A stretch of DNA of 43,817 bases from Propionibacteriaceae bacterium. GTDB lineage: Bacteria > Actinomycetota > Actinomycetes > Propionibacteriales > Propionibacteriaceae. The first letter of the stretch is position 1. The number at the start of each line of letters is the position of its first letter. Shown one piece after another: positions 6,915 through 14,719 of this stretch. The position numbers were made by a program, and so were the translations under genes. Location of the stretch: positions 1-43,817 of the forward strand of contig JAITVK010000009.1 in the NCBI GenBank assembly GCA_031285845.1, written 5' to 3'. The notes under the pieces were generated by a model. That model saw only the letters and a program-made list of their open reading frames with translations, searched no databases and was not told the DNA's origin.

Positions 6915-7114
6915 TCGTCGCGGTCCCGTCCGAAAACGAAATAGACCACGGGTCCGATGAAACCGAAGACGACAGCGACGACGATCCACAACGCCATGCT
7001 TCCGAAACGATAGTGTCGATGCCGGACGATGTGGACGATCGCGACGACCATCAACACGACCTGCGCGATCGCCAGTGGGATCAGAAACGGGATGTATTGG
7101 CCGATCTCATTCAT
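6911..7114 (-). CDS. Small PLDc_N-domain membrane protein
   Basis: 67 residues with two helices (about 8-28 and 40-60). The end, VVFGFIGPVVYFVFGRD, is the hallmark of the PLDc_N (phospholipase D-nuclease N-terminal) domain, here without any catalytic part. Small stand-alone proteins of this kind often accompany ABC-2 exporters in Gram-positive bacteria. A strong ribosome binding site (AGGAGGAG) lies about 6 bases before the ATG. The gene overlaps the ATPase start by four bases, so the two are probably co-translated. It may act as an assembly or immunity-type membrane partner, which is an inference from context. Confidence 0.85.
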   Translation of the reverse strand: MNEIGQYIPFLIPLAIAQVVLMVVAIVHIVRHRHYRFGSMALWIVVAVVFGFIGPVVYFVFGRDRDE

Positions 7115-7203
7115 GGTGTTCTCCTCCTGTTGTCATTCATCATGTTCTCTTCGGGTCGGGGTTGGAACTCCTTGACGCCGGGAAGCGCTCCCCGACCGCG
7201 GCC

Positions 7204-8361
7204 TCAACTGTCGCGCACATGCTTGACCAGATCGCGGTAGCCGACCAGGTCAGCCAATCCAGCGAAAGCCGGACTGGTCAGCAGCTCCAAAAAACTCTGT
7301 TTGACGAGGGTCTGGTCACGCGGGGCCTCGATCCAGATGTCGGCCTCAGTGAGCCACTGGTCGATAAGGTCGAAGTAAGTGTCCCCGTGGACCACCAGCG
7401 GAAACTCGAAGTTGTCGTACGCGGCGACCGCCTGCTCCAAGAAACCCAACGCCCGCTCTGCCTGTCCCTGCTCCGCCAGACTCATGGCCGCTGATACCGT
7501 CAATTGCATGAACGCGTTGGGGTGGAGGTGAGCCAGGTCGTACGCCTGCGCCACCGCCAGTCCACGTTCCAGCGCGGCGTCGAAATGCTCCGGGTCGTCG
7601 CGATACAGCGACAGCAGAGCCGCTTGGACGCCGACCAGACGCGGCACGTATTGATAGCTGGCGACCTGCAACGTCTGCCGGGCGGCGCCAAGGTCACCGA
7701 GGCCGCTCTGGGCGCTGGACAACAGCAGTTCGTCTGAGGTCTCGAACTGGGCGGCATGCCGCCCCAACAGATCGATCACTTCCGACCAGCGGCCCAGCAT
7801 CAGGTAGGCCACCGCCTCGATCGAATTCGCTCGACGCGCCAACACGAGGTCGCCCGTCTTGGCTTTCACCCGGGAACACAACGCCACTACTTCCTCCAAC
7901 ACAGCGCGTTGGCCTGCCGGTGGCGCGGCCTCGGTGTCCTCGCCACCGCTGGACGCTCCCGGGTCCCCTGCGGGTTCGACGGCCAGATTGGCGTGATTCA
8001 CTAGCAGCACGGCCATCTCCAGCAGGAACGGGTAGCAGGCGTAGTAGCGCTGGATCATCTCGTGGATCTCGTCGATCACCGACTCGAACGGGCGGGTCGC
8101 GAACGCAGCGACGTACTGTCGACCCAATGCACGTATCTGCGCCTCGGACAATTGAGGGTCGTATCCCATGAGCTCGTCGATCGTCACCCCGAAGAACGTG
8201 GCCAGCCTGGGCAGCAGGGCGATGTCGGGGTAGCTCGCCCTGGTCTCCCACTTCGACACGGACGCTTTGGTGACGCCCAGGAAGTTCGCCACATCGTCTT
8301 GAGTCAACTCCAGGCGGCGACGATGATGCAAAATCGAACTGCCGATGTTGATGTCCACCAT
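7204..8361 (-). CDS. XRE-family regulator with TPR-like C-terminal part
   Basis: 385 residues. Residues 6-64 form a Cro/C1-type HTH (LTQDDVANFLGVTKASVSKWE, then LPRLATFFGVTIDELMGY). The remaining 300 residues are helical with tetratricopeptide-like periodicity, as in regulators that sense a ligand or peptide through a TPR bundle. An acidic/Gly linker is seen near 135-150. The start has GGAGGAAGG about 4 bases upstream. It is the first gene of a minus-strand set continuing 89 bases later into the PLDc_N/ABC exporter genes, so it likely controls that exporter. A palindromic operator with GTTGAC/T half-sites lies 30-85 bases upstream, suggesting autoregulation. Confidence 0.87.
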   Translation of the reverse strand: MVDINIGSSILHHRRRLELTQDDVANFLGVTKASVSKWETRASYPDIALLPRLATFFGVTIDELMGYDPQLSEAQIRALGRQYVAAFATRPFESVIDEIHEMIQRYYACYPFLLEMAVLLVNHANLAVEPAGDPGASSGGEDTEAAPPAGQRAVLEEVVALCSRVKAKTGDLVLARRANSIEAVAYLMLGRWSEVIDLLGRHAAQFETSDELLLSSAQSGLGDLGAARQTLQVASYQYVPRLVGVQAALLSLYRDDPEHFDAALERGLAVAQAYDLAHLHPNAFMQLTVSAAMSLAEQGQAERALGFLEQAVAAYDNFEFPLVVHGDTYFDLIDQWLTEADIWIEAPRDQTLVKQSFLELLTSPAFAGLADLVGYRDLVKHVRDS

Positions 8362-8390
8362 GTCCTTCCTCCTTCACAAGTATTCTGTCA

Positions 8391-8445
8391 GTTGACGAAA
8401 TCAACCACAATCACGTGGCAGTTGATTTCCTATGACAAAGTCAAC
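8391..8445. promoter_or_regulatory. Palindromic operator between the XRE regulator and the divergent gene
   Basis: GTTGACGAAATCAAC (8391-8405) is a 5+5+5 palindrome. A second site has GTTGAT (8421-8426) and GTCAAC (8440-8445) as inverted half-sites. Four half-sites of the form GTTGA(C/T) within 55 bases, next to an XRE gene, are best explained as binding sites for that regulator. For the minus strand, TTGATT (8399-8404) and TACTTG (8377-8382) with 16-base spacing form a possible promoter that overlaps the first palindrome. Confidence 0.6.
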
Positions 8446-8527
8446 CGCCACGACACACCCGGTCCGCGCGCCGAAGCTAAACTGGATCGCATCACCCCAC
8501 ACTGCTCGCCACCAGAAAGAGCTCGCC

Positions 8528-9373
8528 GTGAAATGGACCTCGGATGTCACCTTGGGTGACTGGATCGTGGAGAACACCAGCGGAGAGCTCGGTGCGGGCG
8601 TGCCCGACCTCGTCCCGACAGTGTTCCCGCGGTACGCCCGTGTCTTCCATCCGATGCAGACCTCGAACCCCTCCGACCCTGACGAACCGGTGACCGAAGC
8701 TCGATGGAGCGAGACGGCGGCCGCCTGCGGAACGACGATGACTGCACTGACCCAGTCCGCCACAGTCCGCGGACTGGAACCGGCCTGGTCACAACAGGAC
8801 GCCCTCGGCACGGATGGACGAATCTACTCCGACCCCGAGGACGGCACGCTGACCCAGCTCGCCCCGCTCGTACGTCTGTTAGCTCAACACACGTCCACCC
8901 CGCAGTCCGCCGTCGCAGGAATCTGGAACGGCTGGGGAGGTCTGACCGCCAGCGAAGGGCAAGTTTGGATGAGGCTCGAGTCGGGCCACGGCCCCACGGC
9001 GAAACTTCGCAACGCCATCTTCACGTTTCGGGCCGAGTTGGCGAGCCGAAGAAAGCCAGGTCCCGGCGTCTTGCCCGTTGTCGTGGCACAAGGACCCACG
9101 CTTCACCTGCCCGGACGCGACTATTTCCTGGCTCGACTCAGTCTCGACGAACTCATGCACGACGATTGGCGGGACACGGTGGCTTGGGCTGGGGCGGGCT
9201 TCACCCCCGGCCCGGCGCTGCTGTGGCCCGACGACCAGGCCTGGGCGCTGGCAACAGAGATCGACCTCGACTCAACCATCGTCGGCGGTTCCGGTGAACT
9301 CATCGAGGCCCTGGTCGCCAGTGAGGACATCGAAGCGCTAGAGATTCCGGCCGACGCAGACCTCAGATGGTGA
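8528..9373 (+). CDS. Conserved actinobacterial protein of unknown function
   Basis: 281 residues from GTG 8528, chosen because the conserved-looking sequence begins there (KWTSDVTLGDWIVENTSGEL, then VPTVFPRYARVFHP), with AAAGAG 7 bases upstream; an ATG at 8432 would lengthen it into the operator. Soluble, no signal peptide, many Trp. The C-terminal segment WALATEIDLDSTIVGGSGEL and the PxYARVxHP motif recur in a widespread uncharacterised actinobacterial family, in my recollection; no catalytic function is assigned. The gene is divergent from the XRE/exporter operon and shares its operator region, so it may belong to the same regulon. Confidence 0.75.
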   Translation: MKWTSDVTLGDWIVENTSGELGAGVPDLVPTVFPRYARVFHPMQTSNPSDPDEPVTEARWSETAAACGTTMTALTQSATVRGLEPAWSQQDALGTDGRIYSDPEDGTLTQLAPLVRLLAQHTSTPQSAVAGIWNGWGGLTASEGQVWMRLESGHGPTAKLRNAIFTFRAELASRRKPGPGVLPVVVAQGPTLHLPGRDYFLARLSLDELMHDDWRDTVAWAGAGFTPGPALLWPDDQAWALATEIDLDSTIVGGSGELIEALVASEDIEALEIPADADLRW

Positions 9374-9465
9374 TCAGCACGGGTGCGCGGGCGCGCCATC
9401 CGGGCACGCGCGACATCGAGGACTGGCGACACTGAGCCAGGAACACCTGCCATCACGAGGCGACC

Positions 9466-11208
9466 TCATCGCCGTTCGAGTTCGCGTTGGGCTAGCCAAG
9501 ATTGGAGATTCCACGCCGTCCACGGGGCCTGACGATCCCAGTTGACCTGACCGGATGGACCATCCGCAGTCAGCGGGACGCCGTAGATCGTCGCGGTGCT
9601 CAACTTGTGCTCGACCTGGCGGTGGACCGTGGGATCGCTGGTTCGATCAGCTAGGTCGATCAGGGCTGGAATCGAAGCCTCGCTGAGTCCGTCGCTCAGA
9701 TAGTCGAGGTCGATCTGGCTGACTTGCCCGCTCAGATAACGGTCGACGTTGAAACGCGCGACCAGGCCGTCGATGTCGCCCCAACACAGCCCGACCAAGG
9801 TCACGACCGTGAGAATCACGACGACCCCGCTGACCCGGAACGCTTTGACATGCCAAGCTGCGACAAGAATGAACACCACCGCCAAGAAGACCATGAACAC
9901 CAATGTGATCAGCCGCAACCTGGTCAGGCCGTACGCCGAAACGTACAACACCATCTTGGAGATCGCGGTCGCGATCAGCAGTTCGGTCAATCCCGACAGG
10001 CAGGCTCCGACGACCCGCAACACTAGCGGATAGGCCGTCTCGCGGCGCGCGAACAGGTAGGTGAAGCCGATGACGCCGAGATTGATGGTGGCGACCCCGG
10101 CCAGTTCGAAAAACCCTCGGCGGGCGTACCCAGAGTAGGTCAGATCAGCGGGAAGCGCGCCCGAAAAGGCAGAGAATAGGTACGTCCCCATGGCCGCGAA
10201 GAAGACCAGGTAGATCAGGCACAGGATCATCGTCGGGGCGGCGACAAGCGTTGGCGGCACGCGCCGCAGCAGGGCGGCCACACCATGGGCCGCTTCACGC
10301 GACACGGCGCCCCGTCCACGGCGGTGGGCGTTGCCCCACGCCAATCCGACCAGATACATCGAAGTCGGAATCGCCATAGCCAGACGCCACCAAACCGACA
10401 CGATGTCGACCCCAGCCAACGCCTCACCGACCCGACTCAGCAGGGAGTCGAACCCCTGATCAGCCGACGCCAGCAGTGACACCACCACGGCGAAGACCGG
10501 CAAACCGATCAACACTCCGACGACACCGATGACGACCTGTCCCAGACGGGCACGCCCGCCAATCAGTTCTTTGACGGCGGCCGGGGCCGCCCCGAAGTTG
10601 CTGAACGGAACAGCCAACCCCTGATTGACCAGGTCGATCACCAGATCGGCTCCCGGGCGCTCGGCGAGCAGAGCTCCCGCCGCCAGGCCGTGCCACAACA
10701 CAGTCGCGACCAGAATGAGCCCGAACAGCGGTAGGAAGATCGGCTGCGTGGCGTAGAGCGCGAACGGCAGGCTGGCCACCATGATCGCGACCGCGCCGAC
10801 GATTCCGGCCCATGTCAATCGCAGACCGCGCACATGGAAGTATGTCAGTGAGGCGGCCAACGCCAGTCCGAAGAACAACGGCACGACCACCCCGGGGGCG
10901 TGCACTGCTGTGACCGCCACGCTCCCCGTGGCCCAATCGGCGGCGTAGGTTCGTCGACTTGGCCACAACCACCACCAGAACAGGAACCCGAGACCGAACA
11001 TGATCAGCGCCGAAACCCCGTCTGAGCGCGTCATGGAGTACGGATTCGGCAGGCGGGGACCGGCCCCGCCGGTCGAGTTGGAACCAAGCGCGTCGACTCC
11101 CGACGCGGGGGCGAAGCAAGGCGAAGTGAACTGTGACCTGGCAGGCGAGCTCGACGCAGGTTCCAGCGTCCCGCCGAGGGGGACGAGGACAGTCAACGAA
11201 CTAGTCAT
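9466..11208 (-). CDS. DUF4173 (DUF4153-like) multipass membrane protein
   Basis: 580 residues. After a non-conserved Ser/Pro-rich N-terminus (1-60) there are about twelve hydrophobic helices (65-465). The C-terminal segment has the family hallmark N-V-D-R-Y-x8-D-x2-YL-S-D-GLS-x2-(A)IPAL (about 485-520), seen in DUF4173 proteins. Its function is not known. The start ATG overlaps the stop of the preceding Cro-type regulator by eight bases (ATGACTAG), so translation is coupled. With the regulator and the DUF2975 protein it forms a three-gene operon. In Firmicutes and Actinomycetota such membrane proteins often travel with small HTH proteins, which fits here. Confidence 0.85.
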   Translation of the reverse strand: MTSSLTVLVPLGGTLEPASSSPARSQFTSPCFAPASGVDALGSNSTGGAGPRLPNPYSMTRSDGVSALIMFGLGFLFWWWLWPSRRTYAADWATGSVAVTAVHAPGVVVPLFFGLALAASLTYFHVRGLRLTWAGIVGAVAIMVASLPFALYATQPIFLPLFGLILVATVLWHGLAAGALLAERPGADLVIDLVNQGLAVPFSNFGAAPAAVKELIGGRARLGQVVIGVVGVLIGLPVFAVVVSLLASADQGFDSLLSRVGEALAGVDIVSVWWRLAMAIPTSMYLVGLAWGNAHRRGRGAVSREAAHGVAALLRRVPPTLVAAPTMILCLIYLVFFAAMGTYLFSAFSGALPADLTYSGYARRGFFELAGVATINLGVIGFTYLFARRETAYPLVLRVVGACLSGLTELLIATAISKMVLYVSAYGLTRLRLITLVFMVFLAVVFILVAAWHVKAFRVSGVVVILTVVTLVGLCWGDIDGLVARFNVDRYLSGQVSQIDLDYLSDGLSEASIPALIDLADRTSDPTVHRQVEHKLSTATIYGVPLTADGPSGQVNWDRQAPWTAWNLQSWLAQRELERR

Positions 11209-11419
11209 CGTCAGCCTCCCCCGGCTCGTACTCCAGCAAATCAGCCGGCTGACACTCCAGTTCGCGACAAATCGCGTCCAAAGTCGAGAAACGGATCGCC
11301 TTGGCTTTGCCGTTTTTCAGTATCGACAGGTTGGCCGGGGTGATCCCGACTTTGGCTGCCAAATCGCCGACGCCGATGCGGCGTTTGGCCATCATGACAT
11401 GCAGGTTCGTGGTGATCAT
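11201..11419 (-). CDS. Small Cro/C1-type HTH regulator (YozG-like)
   Basis: 72 residues, almost entirely one HTH domain: MMAKRRIGVGDLAAKVGITP, then NLSILKNGKAKAIRFSTLDA, then ICRELECQPADLLEYE. This is the short YozG/HTH_26-like family that is usually encoded beside DUF2975 membrane proteins, as here. An acidic tail (EADDD) overlaps the next gene. AGGAGGAAC about 7 bases before the ATG is a strong ribosome binding site. It likely regulates its own operon; the membrane partners may sequester or signal to it (inference). Confidence 0.9.
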   Translation of the reverse strand: MITTNLHVMMAKRRIGVGDLAAKVGITPANLSILKNGKAKAIRFSTLDAICRELECQPADLLEYEPGEADDD

Positions 11420-11428
11420 AGTTCCTCC

Positions 11429-11902
11429 TCAGATCGTGTAGTCGGCGTCTTCTTTGAGCAACCTGGCGGCGTCGATCACGTTTTTGACCACGCGCATCAC
11501 TAGGCCGAGAAAGCCTGCCACCAGGGCGACGAACAAGAACACCGGACGCGGTTGAGTGATGATCGCCCCGATCACGCAGACCACCATAATGGCGAAACCA
11601 CAGTACGAGATCAGGCGCAGTCGGGCGACGTTGGCCGCGGTGAACACCTCACCGCGTCGGATGCTGGTGAGCAGTAGTAAGAGGATGATCAGCGCCGCCA
11701 CGCCGATGGCCAAACAGCAATACAGGCAGACAGCGGCTCGTACGACAACCGCGTCGCTCAACGGGCCGGAAGGGGTCCCGAACTGGTGCAGGATCGGAAC
11801 GATGGCCGGGATCAGGGCGACAGCGCCACCCAATCCGATCCATGTCACGACCAGGGTGACCAGCGTCGAAACGCTCGCCTGGGGAGGTTGATCTGAGTTC
11901 AT
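11429..11902 (-). CDS. DUF2975 family membrane protein (YoaS-like)
   Basis: 157 residues with four helices (about 11-32, 50-80, 95-112, 118-140). Conserved-looking segments are TSIRRGEVFTAANVARLRLI between helices 2 and 3 and the short tail AARLLKEDADYTI, both typical of DUF2975 proteins, which end in a acidic -DxxLTI-like motif. It precedes a YozG-type regulator by 9 bases, the usual arrangement of this pair. Translation probably starts without a leader: TAGAAT lies 6 bases before the ATG and there is no Shine-Dalgarno. Function is unknown. Confidence 0.86.
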   Translation of the reverse strand: MNSDQPPQASVSTLVTLVVTWIGLGGAVALIPAIVPILHQFGTPSGPLSDAVVVRAAVCLYCCLAIGVAALIILLLLLTSIRRGEVFTAANVARLRLISYCGFAIMVVCVIGAIITQPRPVFLFVALVAGFLGLVMRVVKNVIDAARLLKEDADYTI

Positions 11903-11908
11903 GGATCG

Positions 11909-11914
11909 ATTCTA
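11909..11914 (-). promoter_or_regulatory. -10 box of a probable leaderless transcript (DUF2975 gene)
   Basis: On the minus strand TAGAAT ends 6 bases before the ATG at 11902; no ribosome binding site intervenes. Confidence 0.6.
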
Positions 11915-12122
11915 GCCACTCGACCCATCGATTATCAATATTCATCATCTGCTTATCAGACTCTTACTTCCCTTCAACAATGCCATCCCGGGCGAGACAC
12001 GGTCGTGATTAGGTCAGCGATTGGCCTTGTCAGTAGACTGGGACGAGACTGTTTATAAGATTTCGTCGGTGGCCACACTGGTTCGGGAGGTGGCTCTGAG
12101 CGGGACACGGCGATGATGACGA

Positions 12123-12138
12123 TGGACGCGATCGTCCA
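12123..12138. promoter_or_regulatory. Palindrome upstream of the MacA-like operon
   Basis: TGGACG (12123-12128) and CGTCCA (12133-12138) form perfect inverted half-sites around CGAT, 90 bases before the GTG at 12228. It is a candidate operator; no regulator gene is adjacent. Confidence 0.35.
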
Positions 12139-12227
12139 CTGACTCCAAACCGTGACCCATCCAGGATTCGTCCCATGGTGGCTATTGATGAAGTCTGACC
12201 GCACCCATACCCCCGAAGGGATGCACC

Positions 12228-13781
12228 GTGAACCTTGAACATCCGTCGACCCCAGATCCGGAGCACACAACCCAGCCCACCACCGTCGTGTTGAGTTCTG
12301 CCCCAGCACTGCCCGCCACATCCGCCCCAGACCCGGCCAAACTCAAACTCGGGGCCAGGCTACGACGCCGCTGGCCGCTGTTCACCGGCATCGCCGCTGC
12401 CGTGATCGTGCTATCCCTTGTCGCGGGTGTCTCCTTGTGGCACGGTCGCCAATCCGAAGCCCAGGATTCCACCAAGACCCTGCGTACGGCCAAGGTCGAA
12501 CGAACCTCGCTGGTGGCCGGTTTCGTCCTGTCAGGCAACCTCGGATATGGCACGACCAGCTCGCTCGGCGGTGGTGGCGGCGTCATCACCAAAGTGCCCC
12601 AAGCCGGTCAAACCGTCAGTGCCGGTCAAGTCGTGATGGAGATCGAAGGCGCGCCAGTCTTCCTCCTGCAAGCCGACCTGCCACTGTGGCGTGACATCGC
12701 CCCCGGGGTCACCGGCGTCGACGTGGCCATGTTGCGGGCCGCTCTGGCCAAACTCGACATTCCGGTCGGCGATGTGGCCGCCCAAACCTATGATCAAGCC
12801 TTGTCCGACGCGATCGGGCAACTCTACGCCAAAGCTGGGTACGAACACCCGCCGCTGTCCGTTGAACAGCGGGAATCCCAGGAGGCCGCCAAGACCAGCC
12901 TGACGACGGCGAAGAAAGCGCTGGCCCAAGCCCAGACCATGCTCGACCAGAAGAAGAACCAACGACCGGGCAAAGCCGAGACGATCGCCGCCGACGCGAA
13001 AGTCAACCGGGCCCAAGCCGCGCTGGACGCCGTCGTGACCGGTCAATGCGCCAGCCCTCAAGGCGAGACGATCCCCTGCTCACCCGGGGACGTCACGGCC
13101 GCGCGCGACGAACTGAACTTGGCCAAAGCCGAGCGCGACGATCTGAACAAAGAACCCGACACGACTTCGGAGAACGCCAGTGTCGCCGACGCTCAGACAG
13201 CAGTCGACGAAGCTCAGACGGCGTACGACAAGACCCTCGGCAACATGGTCGGACCGAAATCGGTCGTCCTGGTTCCCGAGCCACAGATCCGGGTGTCCAA
13301 CGTCACCGCCAAGCTCGGACTGCCCGCCACCGGCGAAGTCCTGACATGGACCAGAACCTTGCTCTATGGTCATGTCGACCTGTCCAGCGCTCAACGGCAA
13401 CTGCTCACCACCGGCGCGAAAGCCGTCATGAGCATGCCTGACGGGACGAAGGTCGAAGGCACGCTCGGCGAACTGACCGACGCGAAGACCGACCCGACAT
13501 CGGGCCAAACCACCCCGGCCGGGGCCCGAATCGACATCCCTGACCAAGCGACAGTGGCCGACATCGGGCCGAACGCCATCTCGGTCACCTTCATCCAAGA
13601 GACCGCCGAAGACACCCTGGTGGTTCCCGTCACTGCGCTGATGGCGCTGGCCGAAGGCGGTTACTGCGTCGAACTGCCCGACCATTCACTGGTTCCGGTC
13701 GACGTCGGTCTGGTGGCCGACACCCGCGTCCAGGTTTTCACCGATCAACTGCAGGTCGGTGACGAAGTGATCATCCCATGA
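12228..13781 (+). CDS. MacA/HlyD-like adaptor with peptidoglycan-binding-like domain
   Basis: 517 residues. A cytoplasmic N-terminus (1-42) and one helix (about 48-68) anchor it. The outer part begins with a barrel-sandwich half (ERTSLVAGFVLSGNLGYG, then VITKVPQAGQTVSAGQVVME), contains a peptidoglycan-binding-like helical insert (VTGVDVAMLRAALAKL), a long coiled coil (about 215-345), and returns to the beta-barrel (DTLVVPVTALMAL, GDEVIIP). At the tip of the coiled coil is CASPQGETIPC, a probable disulfide. The GTG start has GAAGGGA 6 bases upstream. It overlaps the ATPase gene by four bases. Family members couple ABC permeases to the cell envelope for export. Confidence 0.87.
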   Translation: MNLEHPSTPDPEHTTQPTTVVLSSAPALPATSAPDPAKLKLGARLRRRWPLFTGIAAAVIVLSLVAGVSLWHGRQSEAQDSTKTLRTAKVERTSLVAGFVLSGNLGYGTTSSLGGGGGVITKVPQAGQTVSAGQVVMEIEGAPVFLLQADLPLWRDIAPGVTGVDVAMLRAALAKLDIPVGDVAAQTYDQALSDAIGQLYAKAGYEHPPLSVEQRESQEAAKTSLTTAKKALAQAQTMLDQKKNQRPGKAETIAADAKVNRAQAALDAVVTGQCASPQGETIPCSPGDVTAARDELNLAKAERDDLNKEPDTTSENASVADAQTAVDEAQTAYDKTLGNMVGPKSVVLVPEPQIRVSNVTAKLGLPATGEVLTWTRTLLYGHVDLSSAQRQLLTTGAKAVMSMPDGTKVEGTLGELTDAKTDPTSGQTTPAGARIDIPDQATVADIGPNAISVTFIQETAEDTLVVPVTALMALAEGGYCVELPDHSLVPVDVGLVADTRVQVFTDQLQVGDEVIIP

Positions 13782-14719
13782 GGCGCGATCGGCGCGAATC
13801 AGATGTGGCGACCGCTGCTGTCAGCGGCGCGCCGGAAGCGATGAGTGGGCTTGAGAACCCTGCCGTCACACCGGGCGTCGCCGACGACTCGGGCACGCTG
13901 GGGACACCGCTCGACGCGGACGGTACGATGCCGGCGTCGAACTCGGCACTGCTCAGCCTGCGGTCGGTCACGAAGACCTACCCTGGCACACCACCACTGA
14001 CTGTGCTCAACCATGTCAACTTGGAGATTCGCCCCGGGGAGGATGTGGCCGTGGTCGGTCCGTCGGGTTCCGGAAAGACCACCATGCTGTCGATCATGGG
14101 CACGCTCGACCAGCCGACCAGCGGGCAAGTCTGGATCGACTCGGTCGACGTGTCGAGCTTGAATGAGGCCGCCCGCGCCCGGTTGCGCGCCGAGACCATC
14201 GGCTTCGTCTTCCAACAGTTCTTCCTGTTGCCCACTTTGACCGCGTTGGACAACGTCGCCGAAGGAATGCTCTATCGCGGCATCCGCCGTCACGAGCGTC
14301 GTACGAGAGCGATGGAGGCGTTGGAGCGGGTCGGATTAGCCAAACGCGCCCATCACCGCCCGGGCGAACTGTCCGGTGGTGAGCAGCAGCGGGTGGCTAT
14401 CGCACGCGCCATCGCCGGAGGCCCGCGCGTCCTGTTCGCCGACGAGCCGACCGGCGCGCTCGATCAAACAGCGGGGCACCGCGTGGTCGACTACCTCCAG
14501 TCGATCGCCGCCGACGGAACCACGGTGGTGGTCATCACCCATGACCAGGGTTTGGCCGCACGATTCTCGCGCCGAGTCAGCCTGCTCGATGGCACTGTCG
14601 TCGACAACACGGTCAGTTCGACCAGCCTCGTCGATCCACGGCTCAACCTGATCCCCGAGACTCCAGCCGGGTACGTCGGTGTGGCCGCGCCCGACTCGAC
14701 GATGGGAGGATCACGATGA
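13778..14719 (+). CDS. MacB/LolD-type ABC transporter ATP-binding protein
   Basis: 313 residues. A 50-residue non-conserved tail precedes the ATPase domain: Walker [11 protein letters not shown]-loop [10 protein letters not shown], signature [15 protein letters not shown], Walker [13 protein letters not shown], and the switch H in VVVITHDQG. The [14 protein letters not shown] and DEPTGALD forms are those of the LolD/MacB class. It overlaps both neighbours by four bases (ATGA), so the adaptor, ATPase and permease are made as one unit. The N-terminal extension may be overlong; a Met near residue 51 ([11 protein letters not shown]) would be an alternative start, but no ribosome binding site decides it. 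Confidence 0.9.
   Translation: MRRDRRESDVATAAVSGAPEAMSGLENPAVTPGVADDSGTLGTPLDADGTMPASNSALLSLRSVTKTYPGTPPLTVLNHVNLEIRPGEDVAVVGPSGSGKTTMLSIMGTLDQPTSGQVWIDSVDVSSLNEAARARLRAETIGFVFQQFFLLPTLTALDNVAEGMLYRGIRRHERRTRAMEALERVGLAKRAHHRPGELSGGEQQRVAIARAIAGGPRVLFADEPTGALDQTAGHRVVDYLQSIAADGTTVVVITHDQGLAARFSRRVSLLDGTVVDNTVSSTSLVDPRLNLIPETPAGYVGVAAPDSTMGGSR

Larger units (their letters stand above)
11903..12227. other. Divergent intergenic region
   Basis: It separates the DUF2975 operon from the MacA-like operon. Apart from the -10 box at 11909-11914 and a palindrome at 12123-12138 I see no gene. The A+T-rich segment TTTATAAG at 12050-12058 may be part of a promoter for the plus-strand operon, but no good -35 accompanies it. 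Confidence 0.5.

Noticed and set aside
8432-8527. ATG 8432 as start of the conserved unknown gene
   Set aside because: It would place the N-terminus inside the second palindromic operator and adds residues that look non-conserved; GTG 8528 has a plausible ribosome binding site.
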